Shown one piece after another: positions 45,875 through 59,000 of a DNA stretch of 64,000 bases. Location: positions 64,959,176 through 65,023,175 of the forward strand of contig CM049316.1 of NCBI GenBank assembly GCA_026874595.1, given 5' to 3'. Origin of the DNA: Sipunculus nudus (Eukaryota; Annelida; Sipuncula; Golfingiida; Sipunculidae). The notes under the pieces are model-generated. The model was not told the origin of the DNA, made no database searches, and saw only the letters and a program-made list of their open reading frames with translations. The position numbers and the translations under genes are program-made. How positions within the stretch are numbered: the stretch's first letter is position 1; every line of letters begins with the position of its first letter.

Positions 45875-48800
45875 GTAAGTTAACTTTAATTTTTTTTTTT
45901 CAGGGTGTAGATGGTAAAATTTGGTATTTTGGCGTGGATGTTTTCTCACTTGAACCCTGCTACAGTATGAATGCATTTTCTCTGATTTCTGAACTACAAA
46001 AATAATATCAATTTATGACTTCTTAAAAAAATCTTGATCCTATGCATAGAAAACCTTAGCCCCATTTCGGCCTTCTGACATTCTTTTGTGTTTATTCATC
46101 AATCATAGCCTGATGTTAAGATTATGGGCTGTTTATCATGATATTAATGCAAGATGATGGAAGACAACTGCAAACGATTGCTCAGTACCGCTTTTATTAT
46201 GACTCAAGTAAGGCTTACCAGCCCAGTATAAGTGGCTAAGAAAACCTCAGATCAAGATAATGTTATACGTCCATATCCTTTAATCAAATGGTTTTATAGA
46301 CAGTGCCCACAGCACTTGACAGTATGTATTCACCGGGTGAGTGATATTACAAGCATCACTGGCCCCATCCCCCTGTTACCTATCTAACCAACCTTCCCAC
46401 AAATTAAACTTGGTTCCCTTACTTTGACTGCCCATCAACCTAAATTATGCTATAATCACCTCTAAATAAGACTTAAAACAACTTTTCAGTCTTCCTACCC
46501 AGCCACTTCCATTCATGCCCTTATTTACCACAAGGTATGAAGGCTGACATAAACATACAGTAGGTCATGCAAAGAAATGGTCATGATTTTGTTCACAATC
46601 ATTAGATTTTTGCAAAGTTGGGAGTAATTGGGGAATTTCCAAATTAAAGACATTGGTGCTACATTTTTGTCCATTTAAGGGTATTAGAGAACTGTGGCCA
46701 AAGATAGAGAGGTTCTGGACCTGTTAATCTGTTTGTCATTGGACCACCTCGTGTGTATGTAATTCAAAGGTGGTCATAACAGATAAGTGCCCATAAGTTG
46801 AAGTTTTCTTGTGCCTTTCTTGAGTGAGCTTCATTTAGTGGTGGTTTTAATACTTAAGGGTTATATAACAGCTGTTGTGTATGGAAGTTAGTTTAAATTA
46901 ATTAGATGCCTACTATAAGATAAACTTTTATTTCAAATATGTAAATGCCTGTAATCTTTAAAGGAGCATAATCACCCATAAAACATTTTGAATTAACATA
47001 GCATCTCCTCTCAGAAATAAATTGGTACCTGCCAAAATATTGCCCTGAAACTGTTGGCTACAGGCTTACCCTTGTACAGCAGTGTTAAAAATGTGGACAG
47101 GGCATGATCACAGGCATCAACATAAAAACAGTGCATGGGACTCATGTATCGCCCAGGCCACAACACCTGTCAATCAGGAGATGCCTTGACTGACTTGGCC
47201 TGAATTAATTTACTTTTGGCCCATGGACCATTATGTCCATCCAGCAGAGATATATCAGACGACATCAAGGTCCATGTGCAATGTATATGTATGGACATGT
47301 TTTCACTAGTCCTAATTTGGGATCTGTCGCTCATACACAAAATCTGACCTCCGGTCACACTGCCTTGTTTTTGTAAACAGACACACATGGACTGTGTTCA
47401 CTCACACCCAGAACCATAAGAAGGTGTTAAACAGCTGAAGGTGAGGTACTGTGACTCTGTGCTGGGATGGTTTAGCCTGGAAACTTTTGAATAAAGCAAA
47501 AGTGAACTGATAATGTGATAAAAATAGACAGGATTTTGCTTCTGATTATATTCCTTTAATATGGCTTACATTTTCAGACCTATGCTGTGAGACAGATCCT
47601 CATCACAGTGTTTGTGACTGTCTGGGGGGTCAGGCTCTCTGCTTTCCTGTTATACAGAGTCATCAAGTTGGGGGCAGACAAGAGATTTGATGGAATCAGA
47701 GAAAACCCAGCTAAATTTGCTGTATTCTGGATCATACAGGTAGTTTATATTGTGTATATTAATAAATATATAGAATTTATGTAATACTTATATAGGCCTA
47801 CATACATGTTACTACAAGGCTTTTTGTTGTCAATAACCCAATAAAGTTTCATGAAGGCTACCTAGAACATAATTCTAGTTTGTATGTAATGTTATTATAC
47901 ATGTAATTTTGTATCTCATTTCTCCATAATTTCACAAATCGGGAACATCATGAGTTGATATTTTATAAAAAAAAGATGCATTATTGAAAGAAGTAAGATG
48001 CAATTTTTGTTGGATCTAGTCAACACAGAGCTGGCACAACTTTTTTTTTTTAATATTTTGTTTAAAAATCCCAGCACTTTTTTAGTACCTTTGCTGTTTT
48101 TGGAAAATATTTCTTCATGAATTAAATGGATGTGATAAAGAAAATTTTTAACAATGAGCACAACAATTTTATTTTAACTCAGTACAAATGCTGTGTCCTT
48201 GCATTATTGATAGAGATCAATTTTGTACAATAACAGTACATATAAACCTCATTGACCCATGCGTAGTTGTTCATTATATTTTCTAGTTTTCATATTTACT
48301 GAACAGTTTATATTTTCTGTCTATTTACAGTTTACATGGGTTTATGTTGTGAGCCTGTCTGTGATCTTTATTAACTCTGAGAAGAGTGGTCGTAAAGCAG
48401 ACGTGTTCACACCAATGGACATTGTTGGAGTTGTCATGTTCGGCCTGGGGTTCTTGTGTGAGACCATCGCAGATTTTCAGAAAAATGCATTTAAGAACAA
48501 TCCAAGCAATAGCAAATTATGGTGTGACTCAGGTAGGTCAAAGTCAGAGATGTATATTCCTATATTTTAACAAGCTTTAAAGTCAAGCAAATGTATTCCA
48601 AATATCATTATATTATCATACAACACAATTGCCTATATAAAAAATATTAATATAGATTTTACATAAACTGAACCTGATTCCTGTAGGAAAAACATCTTTT
48701 GTGTATATTTTTCCACAGAAAACACGAGGTTGTGTAATTTGTTCATAAACTATTGGCACATGTATTAGCACTGTCAACTTGGCAGGGAAATCCTCTGAGA

Positions 48801-51042
48801 CTTAGTATTTCTGACACTGTCAGTCCAAAATTATCAGGGAAAAATAAAAACAGTGTATTGCTGGATTTAAGTCATTTCGGAATTATGCCCATAGTGTCAC
48901 ACTCTGCACCAGCCAATCACATCAGGGCCCAGTCTAAGTTCTGGATGAAAAGCTCCAAACACTGCCATAAGCTGTTAAGTTTACATGGCCTTAGAGATCA
49001 AGCTGTTCTTCATCCAGCAGGAAACCTAGTCAGTATATGGCAGTAATGTGAAAACTATGAGATTTAATAAAAATGAAAAGGGTATGTACATTATGACACT
49101 ACAGTATATTCAGCTGAGCTTCTTTGGCCATGGGTCACTTTTCATTGGCGTGGTAAGCATTTATCTGCACAAAATGAATGAAGGTATTGTTGATAGCCCA
49201 TTCCAGTGGTTCTCTTATGTTTGTTCATAATCTAAGGTCCATTGCCATACTGAAAATATGTTATCTTAGACGGGGTGATGTGGTCAGAGCCACTTCATTT
49301 GCTACTAATATTCACAAAACGTGGGTATAACTTCTGTTGACCATTCAGAAGGAAACTAAGCTTTATATATACTTGATAAAAGGATATAAACATTGGAAAA
49401 AGCTTGGGTAAAAAATGTGAACCCTGCTCTCTAGAAGCTAAAATTTCCAGCAACATTGTGCACAACTTTATGGACATTAAGTTTTACAATTGAGTTATGT
49501 TTTTGCTGGTGTTTGTTTGTTTGTATGGTAGCAACATTACTCTTAAAGTTATTTACAGATTTTGATGAAATTTTCGGGATAGCTCAGCAATGATACAAGG
49601 AACAATTAATTAAGTTCTTGGGGTCATCCAAATCACCATCTGGATCCAGGAATTTTTTAAGGAAAAATGCTGCATTTCTGACAGTGTAATATGGTGGAGG
49701 TCTGCGCTCTCAGAGTGCTTTTCCAGTTATGTGTGGAACACTTCTTTCAGGGTTGTGGAGTTGGTCCAGGCATCCTAACTACTTTGGTGAGATCTTCCTG
49801 TGGTGGGGGAACTTCATTATGAGCACCAGTATTCTGGAGCATGGCCAGTGGGCCGCGGTGCTCAGTCCCCTCTTCACCATGGCTTTCCTCCTGTTCCTGA
49901 GTGGAATGCCTGGCCTAGAGAAGTCAGCTGACCGGCGGTATAAAAAGTAAGTCAAACAGCATTGACACCTGCAGAGAAACACATTTACAAGTGCATAGCT
50001 ACATGAACAGAGTTAAGGTAGCATCACTCACAAAATCCCCTAAATTTAAAATCAACCAAAAGGCTGTTTCAAATGCATAGTAGACCCCATAAAGTTTATA
50101 TCATTTTAAACCTGGTACATAGCTCTTTTTCATTGTATATTTGTATACAAAATTCACATCCATTTTCATATGAAATTTTAACATTTTCGAAATTATTGAA
50201 TTTTTTTAAATGGTACACTACTTTAAGCAACCAGTAACAGCAAACCACTTTTTATGGGCTAATATTAAACTTCATGACCCAATCTGAAAACTGTTTTTGT
50301 TTTTCCAGTATCACATTTCTTTTAACTTAAAATTGAATATTAAAACTATGATTCAGTAAAAATATTTAAATTCAATTTTTAGACATAAAAGAAACATGGT
50401 AGAGGAGAAAAAAGTTTTTGAGACATTCTGGAGTCTGTACTCAAATCCTACATCACTACTGTACAATAATGATGATTGCAACGTATGACAGCCAGGAAGA
50501 TTGCCAATTGATGTATAATAATAATATGAGAAATATGAAACAGAACATTTGGAGTTTAACATGTTTGGTAGTTGGTGAATTTGGTAATTAACAGGTGGGA
50601 AATGAATGAGGTAATACTGTTCACAAACTTATGTGTTTAATAATAATCTTTTCATGTTAATATTCTCATCTTATCAAATGTTTGTTGGAAAATTACATTA
50701 TGAATTGATATGGTCCTGTTAATTCATAAAAAAAATATTTAACAAAAATTCATGTTCACATTTAACAATATTCTATTTATTCTAAACTCAGTACTAATAG
50801 AACATTAATTGTATCTCTTATTTTACAGTAACCCAGACTACCTGGAATATAAGAAGAGGACCAGTCCACTAATCCCGTTTCCGCCACCATTATACGCAAG
50901 GTTGCCTTATGGTCTAAAGTGCTGCAGCTGCTTTGAGTGGCCCCTGTATGATGCAACAAATGAACCAGATATAGAAAAGGAAGGGGATAACATAGCAGAA
51001 GGCGACAAAAAGGAATCTTACAACAGCACACAGTCTGCCTGA
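45707..51042 (+). CDS. DUF1295 / steroid 5-alpha-reductase C-terminal-like membrane protein (5 exons, complete)
   Basis: Exons 45707-45874, 47578-47739, 48331-48532, 49751-49946 and 50829-51042 join without a frame break into 313 residues plus TGA. About six or seven hydrophobic membrane segments are visible (residues about 10-30, 42-58, 60-83, 98-124, 137-158, 188-203 and 207-228). Family motifs: KFDKVTDLAGGTNFVVLA near 31-48, DKRFDGIRENPAKF near 88-101, SRHPNYFGEIFLWWG at 183-197, and YKKRTSPLIPFPPPLY in the last exon. The SRHPNY.GE motif is the NADPH-binding C-terminal signature of the steroid-reductase/ICMT-like fold. It is probably an ER membrane oxidoreductase; its substrate cannot be told. 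Length (about 300 aa) is normal. The first coding exon is preceded by an acceptor, so at least one 5' non-coding exon lies upstream. Confidence 0.92.
46085..46235 (+). repeat. Dispersed repeat, copy 1 (copy 2 at 59770-59915)
   Basis: Shares AATGTTAAGATTATGGGCTGTT-like and GGCTTACCAGCCCA(A/G)T segments with 59770-59915 in the same orientation. In the first intron after the DUF1295 start codon. Class unknown. Confidence 0.55.
47578..47739 (+). CDS. DUF1295 gene second coding exon, residues 57-110
   Basis: 54 codons, phase 0, acceptor ACATTTTCAG, donor GTAGTT. Reads TYAVRQILITVFVTVWGVRL...AVFWIIQ with the conserved DKRFDGIRENP loop. Confidence 0.93.
48331..48532 (+). CDS. DUF1295 gene third coding exon, residues 111-177
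   Basis: 202 nt, acceptor CTATTTACAG, donor GTAGGT. Reads FTWVYVVSLSVIFINSEKSG...GFLCETIADFQKNAFK; ETIADFQK is family-typical just before the reductase signature. Confidence 0.93.
48608..48990 (-). repeat. Diverged reverse copy of the GGTTAAGTAAAC MITE
   Basis: ATTATCATACAACACAATTG, AAAATATTAATATAGATTTTACATA and a later CCAAAATTATCAGG segment mirror the 24.08-24.5 kb MITE in reverse. In the DUF1295 intron between coding exons 3 and 4. Confidence 0.65.
49751..49946 (+). CDS. DUF1295 gene fourth coding exon, residues 178-242
   Basis: 196 nt, acceptor TTCTTTCAG, donor GTAAGT. Contains GLWSWSRHPNYFGEIFLWWG, the defining motif, then the last membrane helix and SGMPGLEKSADRRYK. Confidence 0.95.
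50829..51042 (+). CDS. DUF1295 gene last coding exon, residues 243-313 and stop
   Basis: 214 nt, acceptor TATTTTACAG. Reads NNPDYLEYKKRTSPLIPFPP...CCSCFEWPLYD then a hydrophilic, acidic tail ending NSTQSA and TGA at 51040-51042. Confidence 0.93.
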
Positions 51043-51116
51043 AGATATTACACCTCAAGTGGTGATTATTTTTGTTAGGCTGTGGATTCAGGGATTTTTG
51101 TGCAGTTTAAATTTAA

Positions 51117-51577
51117 AGGGGCCCAATTACCTTTCTGACCTTTATAAACTAAAGGTAATCCCTTGGAACCTTTATAAAAATAGGCCATAAAACGTGGACA
51201 TCACACAAGCTGCTTTTTTTGTTTATATCAACGTGTTTATAATGTGTGAGGGCCCGCCAAAATAATCAAAACATATTCAACAAGGGCATCTGGCAGCAAG
51301 TCAGATAAGCCAGAGCTTTGCAAATGGTGTTTTGCAACAAGTGACCTTTCTGCCTCCGCTTATATGCAGTCTACCACCTAAGGTTACATGTTTAAATTCC
51401 TGTTCGTCAACAATGCTGTCTTTACAAACATATTGTTGATAAACAAGTTCATACCTCCTTCACAAAGGCCTTATAAGAACTTTTACCAACAAAATTACCC
51501 TAAGATCATTAATATATACACAGAGGAAGTCACAAATCACAATTTATTTTTTTCAAAAGGTAAGTGAATGAACACCT
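51117..51577 (-). mobile_element. TTAA-type MITE in the 3' flank of the DUF1295 gene
   Basis: Starts AGGGGCCCAATTACC right after TTAA (51113-51116) and ends ...TTCACTTACC-like inverted sequence before TTAC. It is an inverted, diverged copy of the 17806-18258 element (shared CATCTGGCAGCAAGTCAGATAAGCC, and GTTGATAAACAAGTTCATAC). It lies 75 bp past the stop codon, so it is probably in the 3' UTR. Confidence 0.75.
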
Positions 51578-53529
51578 TTACTTTTTTCAAGAGTAACAGA
51601 CCTTACTTAACAATAATTGACAGAATAATCTGCTGCCAAAATGAAACCACTGTTTATGCTGTGGTTCCTCCCTACAAGCAGTTAAATGTGATTTCCTTTT
51701 TGTTTGCAAGGGTTTCAAGTTAATGATATTCGCCAAAGGGAATATTCGTGAAAAATAAAACCCTCGTGAATATGATACCCAATTGTCAAAGGGAGTCGTA
51801 AAACAAAATATTGATATATATATATTTAAATAACAATAGATCTTGCATATTACCTGTAAGTCAAAGACTGCTATAATAAATGATGCAAAATATTTCAAAC
51901 AATCTGCATATAATGAACAAAAATGTCCACTTGAATGGTGTTGCCTTTCTTCATTGTCCAGTTTGTACGATTATCTAACTATTTAACTTTACAGGTTATT
52001 TAACTTGTTCATATGATTATGGATTTACTCTGTGTACTTTACAACATGGGCAGATCATGAAAATGAACCCACACGAAACAATTTTAATGTGAATATCGCA
52101 AAATTTTAACCCCGTGATTATGAAGCCAACCATATTTTATGACCATCCATCTTGCATGATGCTTTATCTTGGTGAAATAATGATAAATATATATATCAGG
52201 TTCTCTTGTCAGATGCACATGATTATATATTTTTACTCTTTGCTCACAAAATTCATGTAAAACCTATGTTGAGCAATTATCCCTGGATCCACACCACTAG
52301 GTAAGCCAGTTGATAAGCAGTTTTTATTCAGTTCTATAAGAATTAAGTGCATGATTGATAATGAGGGGTCTCTTGAAATAACAAATTTGTAGACTTAAGT
52401 CCAGGGGTAACTAAGCATTATTACAGTTGCTACAGTTAGGACATCACTTTGGTAACCAATGTGACTTGCACAGGCTTCTGGATCTAAGCCAATAGAGTAC
52501 AGGCTAAGAAAGACAGGCCTGACAGCCCACAACCACGGGACCGTATTCAGGTTTCCGGGCCAGTCATCTGTCAGTCAAAATGAAGTGTAACAACAATGAT
52601 TTTAGGCACTTTTCACTGGGCTGGTATTCCTTTTTCATGCAACAGATACATGGCTACGATAAAATAGTCTTAATGTCATAAGAGTTCGAAAAAGCTGGAA
52701 AGCAGAAGGAGGAATTAGGAGAAATTCCTACCCCTTTTCTTACCTTACATAAATTATAACTGCATATCCTTCAGAATCTTTTTGATACCTCAAATATTAA
52801 TGGTTACTGGCACTGAACTGCATGGCTCAGTATTTTCATTTGATTAGTACTACAAGGTCACTGTAGTCTTTTTGATACCCCAGATATCATGGTACTTCAC
52901 TGCAGTGTTTTCCTTTCATTAGAAATGAGAATTTTCTGTAACAGAGACCAATGGTTCTTGTTTCTGGTCTGTTTTTGTATAGAAATATTGAAATGAAAAT
53001 TTGTCTGACATATGTTTTATAGATATTAATACATTGCTGTTGTTATCAGCTAGATTTAAGGGATCAGTTTGGATTCAGAGGAGCTGTGTTCCTCAGACCT
53101 GTTGCCCAAGGGCTCAGCCCCAGGCCTCTGTGGGGCTTAAGCAGCTCCACGTCCCCAGCCTACTTCTTTTGAAATTTCAAATGTTGGCATATATGTTGCA
53201 CTGATCAGTGTGATAATAAGTAAAGTGACAGTTTACATGATTCCTGCATTGTGTACTCAGGAAAAGACCAAGCTATATTTTTTATATTTTATATATAAAG
53301 TATATTCTTGTTTGTTTTTTGTTGTTGTATGAATGTTAGTCTACAGGTGACATCTTTAAATCTAAGAGTTAAGTTTAGCATATCCTGTGAAATGTTAGAT
53401 ATGTTAGTTTAATCAATTAAACCTCAGGTGAAAAAATCTCAGCTTGATGAACATATTGTTATGATTTGATACATGTATATATTAGTTAAATATACTTGTC
53501 TGATTAATGTCATACTCATTGTCACCCAG

Positions 53530-53700
53530 GAAGTTAGAATTACAGTAAAACATTGAAATTATGACCTCAAACCTCAATAGAGTGGTCGCATTTTCAAGGT
53601 GGTCTTCTAAGAGAGGTCTAGTATAAAGTGGAAAAACCAATTGAGACCATGAACAAGTGGTCATCATTTTAAGGTAGTTGCTAAACTCAGATGGTTGTGA
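53530..53700. repeat. GGTGGTC-type dispersed repeat
   Basis: GACCTCAAACCTC...GAGTGGTCGCATTTTCAAGGTGGTCTTC resembles 16670-16830 (inverted) and the GGTGGTC core of the minisatellite at 195-1530. Possibly one old MITE family. Confidence 0.4.
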
Positions 53701-54561
53701 GGAGAGGTTTTTACTATACTCAACTGTTTTGTTAAGATTTCGACCAATCCATATTCAGTTTTGTAGCACATTTGCTTATCACTGTCATATATTGGTTTGT
53801 AGTGATCATGTGATGTCTCACAAAGATCCGCATTTATCAGGGGTGTAAAGGTTAAAGGAAGAATTATTAATGGAAAATTGGAGAATAATAAGAGATAAAA
53901 ATGGAAAAATAGAAAATCCAGCATTTATGTTTGTTTGGTATAAACAGTACAACAGGATTACAAAATAGCTAGCATGACTAATTTGAATGTTTTCCTTGGA
54001 AAAGAAATACAAAATTATTTGTACAAGGCAAAAAGCACAAATATGTACAAAAAGGTTATAACTTGTTTCTTAAATGAAACCAAAGCTGAGTATATGAGAG
54101 AATATTTAAATAAATAACTTTCTAAATAATATTTATAACTGCAGTTGAAACAAAAGACTTTAGACTAGGGGCATAATTTTAGTCTGTTTTAATTTCAAAC
54201 ATGAAATTTTAATTTGTCATTATATTAATTCTTCATTGACCCTCTGCAGTTCACACTAATATCAGTGGTGCTGAATTAATCTGGTGCTAATTATAAAGAG
54301 AGCACAACTGAAGCTTAAATGTGATGTGGTAATTAAGGGTTCAATTCTATTTAATTTGGTTGAAGTTCATGCCAAGGCCTGTGTATCTAAAACATGTATT
54401 TTGAGCTTTTGATGTATAAAAAAATATCAAATGTACATAAAATAGAATTTAAAGTTGTGCATAAGATTTGTGAAATGATGTATGATAAACTGATTTAGCT
54501 GTCCTAGTATTCTACACTTTGCCTTTTTATGTCTTGAGTATAGTTATAAACTGCTATAGTG

Positions 54562-54780
54562 CAGGCGCAGATCCAGGATTTTTATGCAGGGAGGGGTCAA
54601 CAGGTGTCATGCATAAAAATTGTCTGAAAAAAGGTTGTTGGTTAAGAGCAGGGAAGGGTCTCTACCCCCAAAACTTCCCGTCATATATAAGATTTGTCTA
54701 AAAAAAGGGGGTTGTTGGTTGAGAGCAGGGGGAGGTTACAACCCCCAACCCAGCCCCCCCCCCTTCTGGATTTGCGCCTG
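54562..54780. mobile_element. Short MITE with CAGGCGCA(G/A)ATCCAG ends
   Basis: 219 bp with inverted ends CAGGCGCAGATCCAGGA and CAGGCGCAAATCCAGAA. Inside, a duplicated GGTTGTTGGTT(A/G)AGAGCAGGG block. hAT-like ends, but no target duplication found. Confidence 0.7.
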
Positions 54781-55126
54781 TCATTTCATGCTAATATCAT
54801 GTATTAAGTGAAAAATTGGCAAACTGAAGTACTTATTACCCCCATTGCACTAGATGTAGTCTTTAATCTAGCACTTTGTCTCTGTGTTAATAAAAGATCT
54901 GAAGGACCATAATTACTCTGGTTTTGCTGAAATATAAGTCTTTTGAGTCATTTTATAGTCTTTGGCTAGATTTTAAATGGCACATTTTACTTTTTATGTG
55001 GGTTAGATTGTCTTTCTTAGTTTATAAGTTTATACATTTTTCATAAATAATATTTTTTTTTCAAAAATATTATTTTTTTTTCATTATAAAATGACTCATC
55101 ATGAACTCGCATTACTTTCAAGATTT

Positions 55127-55653
55127 TAACCCAGCTGACTGAGAGTCATCTTGAGCTATAGTAATGAGTCTTTTTCCGCTGTCTGTCTGTTTGTCTGGTC
55201 TTCAAAACAGTAAAATTGTAACTGATAGTTATAGAAACTTCTAACTTTGCATCCAGGGAGGTTCCAAGCAAGTCTCCCTAGAAGCCTGAAATTAGGTAAC
55301 AGTGACCTATTTGCTTTGAGTCACTGGCAAAAAACATGACCTTAAGGTCTCTTAAAGTCAGAAAAAGGCACAAATCTTAATTGTTGGACCAAGAAACTAC
55401 ATACAAGATATAAATGAAGATCCTTATAAAGTCTCCTTAGAAACCAGATATTCAGTTCACTGTGACCTATATTCTGCAAGCTGTGGGGGAAAAAACATGA
55501 TTTTTGCACAGTAGAAGTCAGGTAGACAAAAAACTTTTGCAACTAAAACCTTGTGTAACATTTTAAAATTTTTATACATTCACTGATATCTCAAATATTA
55601 AAGCATGGATTCCTTTTATGCAAAATTCAGCTGAGTGTCATGGCTCCACTTGT
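55127..55653 (-). mobile_element. Short diverged family A element
   Basis: Starts with the family A hairpin (CAGCTGACTGAGAGTCATCTTGAGCTATAG) and a CTGTCTGTCTG stretch, and ends CAGCTGAGTGTCATGGCTCCACTTGT. The core is too diverged to show clear 337-bp units. Confidence 0.65.
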
Positions 55654-56098
55654 TATGTTTGTAGTTTTGTATTTTCTCACTTTGCATTATTTTATACTTT
55701 CATAATTGTACTTTATAGAGATGATAGTTTTTTTTATGATTGTCATTTAATTTATATGATTGTTTAATGAAATCATACTCTTTGAATAAAATCATTGCAC
55801 ATACAAGTTGTTTCTAAAGGTTTTAATCAGCCTTGTTAAAGTCATATGAAAGTTGTATGACAGCTATACTCCTTACAGTTTTTATCAATAACTGGTTCTC
55901 AGTATTCCTCATTGATCCCTTTCAGTAAAAACATTGTCAGCTTAGCTTGAAGTGTGATATGTTGCTATGGCGCAGCATCGCCCTGCTGTTAATTCAATGA
56001 TCATTTTACTGGCTTTCAGAGCGCCATTACATCCTTCAACAGAGAATACACTTTAAAATGTTTAAAGGCTATGAGGTTGCAAATATTTTTGTCATTTT

Positions 56099-59000
56099 TA
56101 GCTCAGCTGACTGAAAGTCATCTGAGCTATAGCGATCACTCTTTGTCCGTCGTCCGTCTGTCCGTCCCTTAACCAGGCACAAATCGTAACCACTGGACCT
56201 AGAACCTTGTAACTTGGGATTCTGAGAGGTCCATAAAAAATCTCCTTGGAAACCAGAAATTAGGTCTCTGTTACCCATATCCTTTGAGCTATGTGGCCCC
56301 AAAGTACACCCCAGAAAAGTCAAAAATTTCATACAAAAACTTCAATATCTCATTAACTACTTGACTGATGGTCATGATTTTTGGCATACATATTGATCAT
56401 GAGATGTTACATCACTTCCTGCAGACTGGTGGCGCCACCTGTATTTTTCGATTTTTTACGAATTTTTTTCTCTATTTTTGAGACCTTTAAAAATGTGAAC
56501 ATCTGTTAACAAGGCACAAATCATAAAGACTGGATTTAGAATCTTAATTCTTGACACACTGAGAGGTCCATGAAAAATCTCCTTGGAAACCAGAAATTAG
56601 GTCTCTGTTACCCATATCCTTTGAGCTATCGGGCCCCAAAGTACCCCCCAGAATAGTAAAAAATTTCATACAAAAACTTCAATATCTCAATAACTACATC
56701 ACTGATGGTCTTCATTTTTGGCATACATATTGATCATGAGATGTTCGATCAGTTCCTGCAGACTGGTGGCGCCACCTGTACTGTTTGATTTTTTACGATT
56801 TTTTCCTCTATTTTTGAGACCTTTGAGGATGCTGTCATCTGTTAGCGTGGCACAAATCGTAACGACTGGACCTAGAATCTTCATTTTCGACGCACTGAGA
56901 GACCTATGAAAAGTCTCCATGGAAACTAGAAATTAGGTCTCTGTTACCCATATCCTTCGAGCTATGGGGCCCAAAATTACCCCCCAGAATAGTCAAAAAT
57001 TTCATACAAAAACTTCAATATCTCATTAACTACATCACTGATGGTCATGATTTTCAACATACATATTGATCATGAGATGTTTCATCAGTTTGTGCAGACT
57101 GGTGGCGCCACCTGTATTTTTCAATGTTCACGAATTGTTTTCTCCATTTTTGAGACCTTTAAGGATGTAGTTATCTGTCAACAGGGTACAAATCGTAACG
57201 ACTGGACCTAGAATCTTCGTTCTTGACACACAGGGAGACCCATGATAAGTCTCCATGGAAACCTGAAATTTGGTCTCTGTTACCCATATCCTTTGAGCTA
57301 TGGCACTCCAAAGTACAGCTCAGAATAATGGAAAATTTGATACAAAAGCTAAAGTATCTGAACAACTAATGCAGAGATAACCATAATTGTTTGCATGGAT
57401 ATTGATCATGGAGTGTTTCATAAGTTTCTGCAGACTGGTGGCACCACCTGTATTTGTTCGGTTTTTTTTACGAAATTTTTCTGTATTTTTGAGACCTTTA
57501 AAGATATGAACATCTGTGAACAGGGCACAAATCATTAAACTGGACCAAGAATCTTCATTCTTGACACACAGGGAGACCCATGAAAAGTCTCCATGGAAAC
57601 TTGAAATTAGGTCTCTGTTACCAGTATTCTTTAAGCTGTATGGGTCCAAAATACCCCCCCCCCCCATGAATAATGGAAAATTTGATACAAAAACTGCAGT
57701 ATTTCAATAACTACAACACTGATGGTCATGATTTTCGGCATACATATTGATCATGAGCTGTTCCATCAGTTTCTGCAGACTGGGGGTGCCACCTCTATTT
57801 TTTTTTCAAATTTTTACGAATTTTTTTCTTTTTTTTGAGACCTTTAAAGATGTGGTTATCTGTCAACAGGGTACAAATCGCAACAACTGGACCTAGAATC
57901 TTCATTCTTGTCATGCAAGGAGGCCCATGAAAGGTGCCTGTGGAAACTTGAAATTAGGTCTCTGTTACCCATATCCTTCAAGCTATAGGACTCCGAAGTA
58001 TCCCTCAGAATAATGGACAATTTGATACAAAAACTGAAGTATCTGAACAACTAATGCAGAGATCACCATGATTTTTTGCATGGATATTGATCATTAAGTG
58101 TTTTTATTAGTTTCTGCAGACTGGTGGAGCCACCTGTATTTTTGTATCCGCCAAAACGAAGTTTTGCGGATACTATGTTTCTGACCGAGTTCCTCCGCCG
58201 TGGCGGCGTTCGTTTCCAGAGAGCTCCTCGGAGACTAATGGACCGATTTTTCCAAAACTTACACCTATTATCGGGTCACATGTGAACTGGTGCCTAACCA
58301 ATTTGCATTGACTTCTGACCTTTCCTCTCTATCCAGTGTCCATTTGTGGGTCTGTTTCCACTCATAAACCCTCATATCTCGGGAACCATTTGACCGATCA
58401 GGAAATAAAATTGATACAAATGTAGCCCTTGGATTGCTTTATAACATACACAAAAAATGGTGGCGCCACCTGTAACCATGTTTGCACAGTGTCCATCTGT
58501 TCATCTGCCTTGGGTTAAAATCACTCATATCTCTGCAGTGAATTGACTAATTCACCTGAAATTCGTCATGTGTATACATCCAGGATAGCTTTCTTAAATT
58601 TTATGACAGGTGGCGCCACCTACGTTCACGTTCACGCTGATGACATCCAAGCTTATATCTCGGGAACCGTTTGACCGATCAGGAAATAAAATTTATACAA
58701 ATGTAGCCCTTTGATAGCTCTGTAACATACACAAAAAATGGTGGCGCCACCTGTAACAATGTTTGCACAGCGTCTGTCTGTTAGTCTGCCGTGGCCTAAA
58801 ATTACTCATTTCTCTGTAGTGGTTTGACATAACTGCCTAAAATTTTGCAGGTTTATACATCGTGGACAGCTTTCTTGATTTTATGACAGGTGGCGCCACC
58901 TACATTCTAGTTAACGCTGGACACATCCAAGCTCATATCTCAGGAACCATTTGACCGATTGGGCCAAAATTGTGCATGTGTTTAGATCTCACATAGGTCT

